From Distichodus sexfasciatus (lineage: Eukaryota; Chordata; Actinopteri; Characiformes; Distichodontidae): DNA of 64,000 nt. The DNA lies in the NCBI GenBank assembly GCA_032718565.1, contig JAVGVS010000019.1, forward strand, positions 3,398,544-3,462,543, read 5' to 3'. The position numbers and the translations under genes were made by a program. Position 1 is the first letter of the stretch, and each line of letters starts with the position of its first letter. Below, piece after piece: positions 12,743-24,000 of this stretch. Under the pieces are notes generated by a model. It made no database searches, was not told where the DNA came from, and saw only the letters and a program-made list of their open reading frames with translations.

Positions 12743-14703
12743 GCACAAGGTGTTGGAGTACTCTTTTTCTTGTTTTTGTTTTGTTTCATAGAAAAAAAAC
12801 TGTATAGTTAAACACAAGCAATTGCAAATTTAAGCAACTTTTCCATAAAAGTTTAGGAATCCCCTCTGCATTTTTAAACTTTTTTTCCCTTTTAATTATT
12901 TGTATTTCCTTTTCCCTTATCTTTTAATAACCAGCAAAATATTCAGAGCATGCAATGCCATTTTCTTCAAGATAACCAAAAAGTAAAAACCAAATAAAAA
13001 TTCAAACAAACCAAACGACCAACAACATAAAATAGTAAAACTGCAACAAAACAAATTATAAAAAAAGGAGAAAACGAAACTTAAGGTCAGACATTTTATC
13101 TCTTCTGGGTTCATGTGCCCCATTCAAAAAATCTCATGAAAGGTATTTTTGTTAAATTTTATATATTTTATTATTTTTTAATCCCCTCACATTTAAAGTT
13201 ATATTTTTTTAAATCAGACTTTTTTTTTTAATTGTGCCCTGGTTTCTTCAGGAGATGTCGAAAATAGTAATTATTTATACAAAACACTTTCTTATATACA
13301 AGAGTCATTATTTGCAGATTAGAAATTATGCTGACGGGGGCGGGGAGGGGCCTGGGGGGAATCGGGAAATCTGATTGGCTGAAGAAATGGGAGGGGCAAA
13401 CTGGATACATGTGGGTGGGTGGGATTAAAGTTGGATGCCTGACTCCGCCCAATATCAACACAGCCTCTTCTGTGATTGGCCGGAGCTGAGGGGGTCCCTG
13501 ATTTCGACCGGCTAAAACAGGCCTGCCCCGTTGCGTAAAGACTGCATTTTCAACACATTTAAACGCTTCCGAAAAAAGCATTACGAAACAAAAATGGGAT
13601 ACACCAACAACCATTAATATTAAAAAACGGGGGGAAAAAATTAGTCCATTGGCTGTCTAGTGAACACAACACATGGGTGGGGTGGGGGGCTTTCCAGAGT
13701 GGGTGGGTGAAGATTGTAAAATGAGATGAGTGTGGATGCTGTATGGCCGCAGGGACGGTGGCGTTGTCCTAATGAAACCTGTTCATGAATCTACGTGCTG
13801 GGCTTGACTTTCAGACAGACACAATAAACCCAGCTGGTGGTTTTCTGTGCTTCAGCAGCAATGAGAGGAACGTTTTGTTTTAAAGCAGAATGGCCAAGTT
13901 GTGCCCTTAAAGGTGCTATGTGTAGAAATGTTTAGAAATACTCACAAGGATTTTATTTTAGAAAGAAAACGACGGCTGATGTTTCCCTCAAAGCCAGCTG
14001 TTTAACCTCTGCTACAGTTACACTGAGTGCTGTTTTGTTTCCAGCGAGATTGTGCTGATTCTGACAAATGAGTTCTACACATAGCGCTTTTTTTCTACTG
14101 TTTGACATGTTTGGGGATCACACCGGTGTACGCCTTAGGACAGTCCTGGGGTCAGTTTTGCTCACACAACACCACTTTCATTTCATTAGTGATCCAAGTC
14201 CACAAAACCAGACGATCTAATCCAGTTGATATTTTAAGTGGGTTATTTTGTAGTTTCTTAAAGCATAGTTGTGACCTGCCATCATGAACCAAAAACAGGT
14301 GACCCAAACCAACTACCAGCACTTTGAAAACTCATTTTAACTTAGACCGGGAGAGTAATTTTAACAATGCTAAAATTTCTCTTTGCTGGTGCCAAATGCT
14401 GCATTCATGTCATGTTAAAAGTTATGGTAATTCCCAGCTTTCACACTGTAAAAGCCTTTCAAACCTACGCCAGGAGTTCCCATTCATAGTTTTGGGAGAT
14501 TTCTGACAGCTCGAGGCTTTTCCACCAGGAAGAAAATGAATAAAAATGTCATGGCTTATTAAGTTTTTTTTCCCCAGTTTATTTTCACTGTTTTAACAGC
14601 TCAGCTTTGGAGATGCCAGTGTAAAATGTTAGTTCCAGTTATTTTTGCTTGCCCCCAGTTTAAAAAGAACTGCACAAGCCTTTCCTAAATCTTCTGCACG
14701 AGT

Positions 14704-14922
14704 GGGGAAGTTGATAGCGTAACAGTTAGAGCATTGGCTCCATGATCAGAAGGTCGCTGGCTCGAGTCCCAGGACCGGTAAAGGTATCACTGAGGTACTC
14801 ATGAGCAAGGTAACGTTCCTAGTTAGCTGCCCACTGCTGCTTCACGGATGGGTCAGATGGAGAAGTCACATTTGGTTGTGGTGTACTGTGTACCGTGCTG
14901 TGACAATCACTCACTCACTTTC
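14704..14922 (+). repeat. tRNA-derived SINE, family A, in the dscaml1 3'UTR tract
   Basis: The head has box A-like tagcgtaacagttagag and box B-like ggctcgagtccc. Then follow ggtaaaggtatcactgaggt, the ttcacggatgggtca block and a tail ending in tcactcactttc. It is antisense to dscaml1. Confidence 0.8.
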
Positions 14923-16029
14923 GAGTGCTACTGATTTATAACATTTAGCCGACCCTCTTATCCATCTATTATTACACGTTAATTATAATAGCAAAGAGCA
15001 CAGCACACACACACTACCAGGTGAAAAAATCTCTCCTATGACATGACATGAAGACAGCATTAGCTGTGGATGTGAACTATACGTTGCTGTGTTGCTGCGT
15101 CAACTGGACAGTCCGACCTATCCAACTCCAAGACCTTACTGACCCCCGTCTTCCTCATTCCTGAAAATAAACTCGCCGAGCAGCTTCTGGAGCTTCTGAT
15201 CACAACCAACTCCCGAAATAAGCTTCCAGTAAGTATCTTTATCAACATCATTATTTCGATCGTTCATTTTTTTGCTCCCATTTATTTGGGGTAAACTTCC
15301 TTTACGTTCCGTCTCTTTTCGTCGCCCCTCCTCTCATTCTGCTGCTCCTCCCACTGAGCGATTGTCTTCAAATCTTTTTTTTATTTTTAAATATACTTTT
15401 TTTTTTCTTTAATCAATTAGATATGGCATTATATCTCTGTTCTCACCACCTATATATTCACTATATCTTTAGATAGAAATATATATGTATATATATATAT
15501 TTTGGCAAGAAACACTGTAATATAGTTTTTTCTTTTTTTCTCTTTTGTATTGCAGGAGCCCTGATGTAGTGTTTTGTCTATTCAGTCAGTGAGTGGTTGA
15601 TTCATTTTTGGAAGTTTCTGTGTGGGGCTTGGCTTTGGGAGTCGAGTAGGTGAAGAGGACCAGACGAGAAGGATGTAGGGCAGGGGCTTTATTTTTGAAG
15701 ACGTGAAAGGCCAGCATTATCCCCTCTTTTCTTGCCCTTTTCCTCCTCCTCCTCTTCCGTCATCCTTTTACACTCTACCAGATTTCATCCCCTATGCTAC
15801 CTAAAGCTAGTGTCTAGATCACTGCAGAATAATGTGGGCCGATACAGCCCTCCGGTGGGAAAAGAAAGCAAATGTTTGAAAGAAGAAAACAAAAACGGCG
15901 AACAAGTGCGGGCGGGCGGGCGGGCGGTGGGGAAAATACTTTGCAGCAACAGCAGATATCTCTCCAGCTCGCGTGCGTACTTCTGTTTGCATTTGTTCCT
16001 CCCTACGTCTCTACTTGGTATCGGCGTGT

Positions 16030-16057
16030 CCTCTCTCTCTCTCTCTCTCTCTCTCTC
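16030..16057. repeat. (CT)n microsatellite
   Basis: A 14-unit CT run within the probable dscaml1 3'UTR, read as (GA)n in the transcript sense. Confidence 0.9.
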
Positions 16058-17404
16058 GCCGTCGAGGGAGAGGATATTAGGCGTTCACAGTGAGGATGAA
16101 GGGATTCGGGAAGGAGGGGATCGGGAAGGGGAAGAGGAAGAGATGGTCGTATGGCATCAAGCACGACAGACAGACGAACAAACATCGAACGAAAGCTTTG
16201 CTTTCATATGCAAGAATGAGGAAAGGGAGCATAAGGAGGAGAAGGAGGAAGAGGAGGAAGAGATGAGCAGTGCGTTTACTCTTTTTACCCCGACTTTGTT
16301 CTTGTGCCTTCTCCCTTTCCTTTCTACAGTTCACTACAGAATCAAAGCATGACGCAGGGGGAGGCGACTCGTGTGCCACCGCTTTAACCGTCTCTTCTTT
16401 CAATACAAAGGTCATGCAACGGTCCTCTTATGGTGTGTGCTGACCACATGCATGTGTGTGTGCATACGTATGTGTGTATACACATATATGCACACATACA
16501 TACACATACACACACACACACTCATACACATATGTAGGCTTGAGAAAGTTTAGTGGAGCGACTTCCTCCTCCTTAGTGCACAAGTTCAGAAATTCCCCAA
16601 AAAATGAAAAGAAAAGAAAAGAAAAACATATAAATCAAAAATACAACTTCCATCCATCTGCTGTGAAATGGCTCCAAACATTTTTTTCAGTTTTTTTTAT
16701 CTGTTTGTTTATAAAATAGTCAGTAACATTTTTATACTGTGTCATCAATTGCATGGGAAAAAAAAAACCTCAAAGACTTAATTCTGTCGGCCTTAAGACA
16801 AAGTCACTGAATTGTCTGTCTGAGTCCAGACCGGTGTGGCTAGGAAAGGGGTGAAGAAGTTTAGACACCGAGGTTGATTCTTTTATGCATAAGCACTTTC
16901 CGAGGCGACGCGTTGCCGTGTGGTTATGCGAAAAAAATGAAAGAAAAGAGATAAAAGAAGAACAAAGAAATACTTCCGACTGCCTAAGTGGGTTCGTGTG
17001 AAACAGCGTCTTAAAACCGAGTTTACCTACTGTCGAAAAGTCAAATCAACAATGCACATGGAAAGTAAGTCGTGCATAAGGTCCAAGGTGTCTTTGACAG
17101 AGAGAAGTAGCGAGAACGTAAGGACAGGGAGGTTTGGCAAGTTGACTGGAGAACAAAAGGTCAAGGCAGGAATGTGAAAAAGTGAGAGAAAGAACAAAAA
17201 AAAAATAAGAAGGCAAGAAAGAAAGATAAAAGGTAAAGAAGGATGAACAAGGAAAGAGATAGAAAGAGTAAGAGAAAGAGAGAGAAAGAGAGAAACCCCT
17301 GTGATGGTTGAGTCCAGCCAGTGCACACTTCAGCCCCAACCCTGGGCCAGGCAGACACCAGATGAAGGTGTGTCGATGTGAGTTTATATATGCATCTCAA
17401 GTGT

Positions 17405-17465
17405 GTGTGTTTGTCAGTGTATGTGTGTCTGCATGTGTTTATGTGTGTGTGTGTGTGTGTGTGGG
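17405..17465. repeat. (GT)n tract just after the dscaml1 stop codon
   Basis: GT-rich stretch with a clean run at 17445-17463, about 30 bp past the stop, so it is CA-rich in the dscaml1 mRNA. Confidence 0.85.
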
Positions 17466-17490
17466 TGTGGGAAGGAGAAAAGGGGGGGGG

Positions 17491-18026
17491 CTACACCAGC
17501 GTGTAGGACTTTGAATACGCCCCAGCACTCTGCTTCTGCAGTCTGCCCAAGCCGGACGAGCTGCTCTCCAGCAGAGAGTCTCTGGAGCCGCCGACCTTGG
17601 AGCTGCCCGCCATGCCGCTGCCCCCCGCCCCGCCGCCGCTCCCCCCTGCCGCCCCGCCGGCCGCTCCGCCGCTCTGGCCGGCCGAGGAGGTGGACGAGGT
17701 GCTGGGCATCGTAAGAGTCCTCTGGGGCAGCGTGGCCGTGCCCGAGCTGATGCTGGAGCCGCCCGTGGTGGTGCTGGAGGCCGGGCCCGAGGCCCCTGAG
17801 GCCCCCGAGCTGGTCAGGCTGCTCAAGCCACCGTGGCCCAGCGTCAGCGCCTGCTGCTTGGAGGGGTCTAATGTCATGTGGCGGCCCTGCGTGTGGTAGG
17901 CGCGTGCCGCCAGGCCGCGGATGGAGGCCTCGCGCGGGGGCACCACGGGGCACGGGTCGTGCAGCTCGGCCTGCTTGCGGAAGAAAGGGTCCGTCTTCAT
18001 GTACAGGGGGAGGTTACAGTACTCGC
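17491..18026 (-). CDS. dscaml1: dscaml1 exon w30: terminal coding exon with PDZ ligand
   Basis: 536 nt of CDS, phase 1 in; acceptor tccgtcccag, stop TAG at 17493-17491. Encodes EYCNLPLYMKTDPFFRKQAE, CPVVPPREASIR and a Ser/Gly/Ala-rich low-complexity tract, then GGSRDSLLESSSSGLGRL and the end AYSKSYTLV. The terminal TLV fits a class I PDZ ligand. The human counterpart is Pro/Ala-rich where this one is Gly/Ser-rich. Confidence 0.96.
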
Positions 18027-21000
18027 CTGGGACGGACAGAGTGAGAAAAGAGTGGAGGAGAGTGAGCAAGAGTGACAGACGGACATGGTGAATGTTTGGC
18101 GATTGAAGTGCGACATGTGAAGGACAACGCAGACTCACTCTTGTTGGCGCGGTGCGGGATGGGCACCGCTACGTTCTTGCCGCGGTCGTAGTCCTGCGGT
18201 TTGGGCGGCGACGCGGTGAAGCGGCAGATGCCCGGCTCGGACGGCGTGCTCATCGACGTCATGCTGTCGGCGTTGTCGTTGGTGCCGGTGGTCATCTGGT
18301 CGGAGGAGCTGTCCGAGATGAAGCACTCTGTGATCTCGAACTTGGCGTGCTGCAGGTGCTCCTCCAGCTTGGCGTGCTCGTAGGCGCGGGCCAGCTCCTC
18401 ATACGTGGAGGAGGCGCTCTCTGTGGACACCATGCTGTTACGGCCTTTATCTGAGAGGCATGGGGCCAAGACACAGTTGGGTTAGAAATGTGCCAATTCT
18501 TAAAATGAATCAAGCCACTCGATTACTGTTCAGTTTTTGCTTCTGTTTCAAGCCTGTTACCGCATAGTACACACTCAACTAGTGACACCACATGAAGGGT
18601 GGTGGTGGTCTAGTGGTTAGGGTTAGGGATGCACCGATCCTCCTTTTTCAGTTCTGATACAGATGCCGACACCTGGGTTTTGGGTATCGGCTGATCCCTC
18701 TGGACCAAGAGATTGTGGGTTCAAATCCTAGCTCCAGCACTACCACCACTGGTCCCTGAGCAGACCCTTAACCCCAAGTTGCTCCAGGGGGTCGGTTCCT
18801 GAAATTAGGAAATAAAAGTTGCTCTGGAAAAGAGCGTCTGCTAAATGCCATCAATGTAAACTATAATCTAGGGACCCTCCACAGTTAATCTCTCTTTGGT
18901 CTCAAAGATGAAGTTAAAACAGCATGAAGTTCCAGGAAAGTATTTGAAAAAATATTTTAGCTTAGGCAATAGTGTTCAAAAAAATCTAACAAAAAACTCC
19001 AATGTTGAAAAGACTTAACTGTGTAAAAATCTCATAGTAACATTTATTTTATTTTATTATTTTTTTTATTTATTAGGGATGCTGAAATGAGTCGCATAAT
19101 CGAGAGATGGACGATTCTGCGTCGATGCATTGGCAGACCATTATCGATTATAATGGAGGTTTTCAACGGCGGTCCAATGCTCCCTAGTGGTCCGCGGCGG
19201 AATTGCAGGTGGCCGTTTCACTACTGAAATCACTTTTTAAAAATGTGTCATTTAAAAAAAATTTCAGAACATTTCCAGATGACTTGGGCATCTTTTGGAA
19301 TTATTAATCCAATGTGAATATCTAAAAAGTAATACAAAATACTCCTCTGCTTAGTGTGAGTGGTAGCGCCTGGGGCAGAAGCAGTTGAAAACTCCTAAAT
19401 TATATCATAATGACATCGCTTGGTGAGTTTCTGGCTACGGCATAAAAATTCTAGTTAAAAAGAACATCACGGTAGCAACCCTGGCTGCACGACCTGCACG
19501 CTATGTGAAGTAATGTAGAAAAACTGATGGGATGCATCGTGACGCACTGAGATAAAGTTTGGATTAAATTGCTGATCTAATATTCACCATCGAATCGAAT
19601 CGTGAGACCAGTAAAGGTTCACACCTTTATTATTTTTTTATCTTGTTGATTCAAAGACTTCAGCAACAAAATTTTACAAGTGTGTGTGTGTGTAACTGTG
19701 CCACTCAAATCTGTCATAATGTCTAATCCTTGACACAGAGGCAAAAACTGACTCCAATATCCAGTCACATCAAGTGTGTGTGTGTGTACCTGTGTCCTGC
19801 GACAGGCTGGCGCTGTAGCTGTCACTTTCCGTGACGGTGATGCCGTGCTGGGAGCCCACTGTTCGCCAGTCGGAGGTCAGGGTGCGGGCAGGCGTGGATG
19901 CCTGGCATTTAGTCAGAGTCCACTGACTGGAGTAGCGGTTCCTGGTACTGTGAGCCGACTTGACGCTCTTCCTCGACACCGGGTCTGAGAAAAGAGAGGA
20001 GAAACACGGAGCGATGAATCAAACATCGAGAGGAGGACGATGTTGAGCATTGTAACCACCTGAAGAATCACAATTGACGTACTGGTTCCTGGTCTGATGT
20101 CAGACATGTCGATCAAGGGGCCGGTGTTCTGAATGAGGGCAGGGTGATGAACCGACACGCCGGTGCAGAAGCTCTGGGGATTCACCGACTGGCTGAACTC
20201 CGTGTCCGTCACGGGAATGGTGGCTTTGTCTTCACCTAATATTTGAAAGAGGAGACGGTTGAAAGCGATGCAATGTAGTCACACACACACACACAAACAC
20301 TCTGTCTGACGGCTTTGCCCCACTGACCGATCTGTTTGATGCCCTCCTTGTCTTCAATGAGAAGCTGCACACGTGGGATGTCTATATGCAGCCGTGGCCC
20401 CTGAGGCGGGCCCTTCACTGGGGTGTCGAAACTGCGATTGTTCTTACTGCTCCAGGTGTAAAACACACACACACACACACACACACAAACAGAGAAAACA
20501 AAGTATTGCTACTGCTCTCAGGGACGAAACTACACTCTTATTAGATTGTGCAGGTAGAGTATATTCTTACCTGATCAGCATCTCAGCCAAACTTTTAGCA
20601 TCTGAAGGAAGAGCAACATCAGAGATTATTTTACACATATTAGATACCTATTACACAAATTAAACTAGGCTTTCCTGCTTCTTTTCCTTATTTCTCTGTC
20701 ATTTCTTTATTCCAATCTCACCTCTCAACCTCTTGAGTCTCTTCTCTTTGCGCTTCTTTCGAATGATGAAGAGGAGGGCCATGCCCAGGGTCACCAGTAT
20801 GACGGGACAGCCGATGGAGAAGAGTTTCTTCACGTCATCACCCTCCCCGCGAGCAGATTTTATTGGGGGTATTGTACCTTTGCAAGGATGAAAATTATTT
20901 GAAATTATTACACAAAAAAGGTGATTCATCAAAATTTGATCAATTACGATTAACGGGTCAACGATTCGATTCGATGCGATATCTTGATGCGTCATGATGC

Positions 21001-24000
21001 ATTCCATCAATTTTTCTAAATAACTTCACATTGTACGCAGACTTGACATAGATGGGAGATCGGGCAGCCATAGTTACTACCGGAATGTGCTTTTTAATTA
21101 GAATTTAAATGCCATAGCCAGAAAATCACCAAGCAACATCATTATGATATAATCCAGAGGTTTCCAACTGCTTTTGTCCCACCTCTCAGTGTAAGCAGTA
21201 GTCTGCAGCTGTCCACTGTGTGTCCGTGTGTACATTGGGGGAGTACACCGGACCACCGGATTAAACCCCACCGATATAATTGATTATGGTCTGCCACTGC
21301 ATCAATACAGAATCGTCTACGTCTGCATCACAATGCATCGATTATGTGATTCATTTCATTACCCCTACTAAATAACCAAATAATAAACTAGGGTCAAGTT
21401 TTTGCTTTATTCCTGACCACTGTTACACTATTCCTGTTACACGACAGCCCCAGATCGGCCGACTCACTGCCATCGTAGTCCAGCGTGGCGAACAGGGAGG
21501 TCTGGTTGCCGCAGCCGGCGCTGTTGCAGGCCTTCATCTTCAGCTCGTACCATGTCGCTTCCCGCAGCTCGGCCAGGAAGATGTCGGCGGTGGCGTTGGT
21601 GCGCACGCTCTGCCATGCCCAGGTGCCTTTGGGCCGGAAGTCTAGCAGCACGGCGTTGATGGGGCAGCCGCCGCTGGACCAGCCTTGCAGGTTGAGGCGA
21701 GCGTGCGTGGAGTTGATGTGGGTAAACAGGGGCTGGTCCTTGTTGAATTGTGGCTCTGTGAAAGTAGAAAATTGAGTGTTACACTTCATTATAATCATCC
21801 CCATTCTTCAAAAACGGATTACAGCTCATTTCAGACATTCTCTCATTATCTAAACCGCTTAATCCGAACCGGGGTCGCGGGGTCCCGAGCCTATCCTGGG
21901 AGATATGGGCGCAAGGCAGGGACCAACCCCAGGCAGGTGCAAACACACCGCAGGAGACAGACAATCACACTCCCATTCACACCATATGGGGCAAATTTTA
22001 GAGTCGCCAATTAACCTACATTGCATGCTTTTGGACTGTAGGAGGAAACCGGACGGAAACTGGCGGAAAGCCACACACTTTATAAAACTTAAAACTTTTA
22101 CTGTTAAATCATCTAAAATCACAGCTGATTTAAGCTTCATTTCTTCGGGCACCACTGCAGAATGAGCTGGCCTGTCAGGCCAAAGCTGGTTCATTACTTA
22201 AAAAGATTAGAGCATCAAAACATGATTGGCTGTGTCATGGTTGAGCTGAAAGTCTTGGTTTATGCAGCTTTATTCAAACTTTAAGTTGATGGAATTATCT
22301 GGGGCCTAAAGCTGTTCTGGTTTAACGTGAAGAAAAAACTTCAACTAAATGATTTTTCTAAAAACGATCTATAATCCTCGCTAGCAAATTAAATATGACT
22401 AGGCTTGACACAGAAATCAATTTAACAGGTTTATGATGCAATAGAGTGTGTATAAAATAAAATCTGAAGGACATACTATTTTATGAAGCATTTTATGAAG
22501 CGTACGTTACCTTTATCTAAGCGTCTCGTTTTTACAGTGATGTGTATATAAACTACAAACAGACTCCACATATACAGAAGGCACGTGAAACTGCTTCCTC
22601 ACCTCTGCCGTGAGTCTTGGCCTCGATGATCTCACTTATTCGGCCAGCTCCCACACTGTTCTTGGCCGCCAGCTTGACCTTGTACCAGGTTCCGCAGCGG
22701 AGGTTGTCCAGCTTAAAGGAGCGCTCGCTAGAGCTGATGAACACGTCTCTCCACTCTTCAGTGTTGTCCACAGAGTACTGCAGCACAAAGCCTGAAAACA
22801 CACACACGTTGACCAGCTTAACTTTCACAGGCTTAATAAAGTAATGGTTTCACATATATTTAGTGACGGTCAGAAGGTAAAAAATAATGTTTTTAACCCA
22901 CATCTATCTTGACCTTAAGTTAAGGCCAGGTGTTTTCGACTGGTTGTGTCTGGCAGTGGTCTGTGTGTGACTGGGGTGGGAGAGTATTTTTTCTATTATT
23001 TTTCTGGATATCTGCATGAAATTAATTATTTGTAAAGATACCCAAATCATGTGGAATTGTTTTGATGAAATATCTTTTTAAAAGTGAGTTCAGTAGTGAA
23101 ACTGGACTGCATGTCATGCACCACCTGCAATGCTGCGGCGGACTACCAGGGGTCCACGGACCACCGGTTGAAAACCCCCGGTTTAGACCAATGGAACATG
23201 GGTTTAACATGGGTGTAACCACTAGAGGGCGAACAAGCACTACAGTTTGCCGCATCAAATGATCATTTGTCATACAGAGAGAAAAAGAGAGAGGGAGAGG
23301 CAAAAAAGAGTGAGATGCTGACTGGGCAATTATGCAAATTGAAGCACAATATGGCGTCTCCAGCAGTCATTATCAGCGAGCTGGATTTGGTGTCTCAGGC
23401 TGTGGCAGATGGCAAAATAAAAGTGTCACATTAAAAGGAATGACCTGCACCCAGTCCACTGTGTTCACATACACACTCTCCACAACCCTGTCTTAAAGCT
23501 CATGAAGGAGCTTTAAGAAAATGACTCCGATCTGTTATTGAAAAGGACGCCTCTGAGGTTTCAAAAATGTTTCAGGAAAAGAGCAGTGGGAGGGCGGAAG
23601 ACGCAGCTGAGAGCCGACGTATCCAGGTCAGGTTAACGTGAACGCAGGCAGAAGTAATCAATAACCAGATATCGTTGAGGAGAATTAACAAAGAGTCGGT
23701 CTAAATCAACCTGACAGGATGAATGGAATCAGCAGGATATCGGAAAACACATTCACACGTGTTCACACCCACACACACTTAGACAAAAGCCTGAGGAAAG
23801 AAACATTAAATGAAGAAATGCATAACAAAAGCTGAACAAAAGGTAAAGTAGAGAAACTAGATAAAGTGATAAAAAGTCGAATAGAAACGGCAGGGCGTTA
23901 AACAGCACAGGATAGTGGGTTTACCTCTAATTGAGCTTCCTCCGTTGTCTCCAGGGATCCAGGCCAGAGTGATGGAGGAGGTGGAGGTGGTGGACACAGT

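Larger units (their letters stand above)
12715..17490 (-). other. dscaml1: Probable long 3'UTR of dscaml1
   Basis: After the dscaml1 stop (17491-17493) there is no further exon or competing gene until the end of the convergent IQ-motif gene at about 12530. Minus-strand AATAAA signals occur at 12737-12742 (AATAAAGC context, best placed as the last one) and again near 13170, 14578 and 15689, so shorter forms are possible. The tract holds a family A SINE at 14704-14922, a CT microsatellite at 16030-16057 and a GGGC run near 15910. The extent is inference; RNA reads would be needed to fix it. Confidence 0.45.

Noticed and set aside
15732..16352. 206-aa plus-strand frame
   Set aside because: Low-complexity Ser, Leu and Glu runs over CT and GA repeats in the dscaml1 3'UTR tract; no homology recognised.
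17414..17953. 179-aa alternative frame over the last dscaml1 exon
   Set aside because: Out-of-frame shadow of the GC-rich terminal exon; the correct frame is fixed by the conserved end YTLV.
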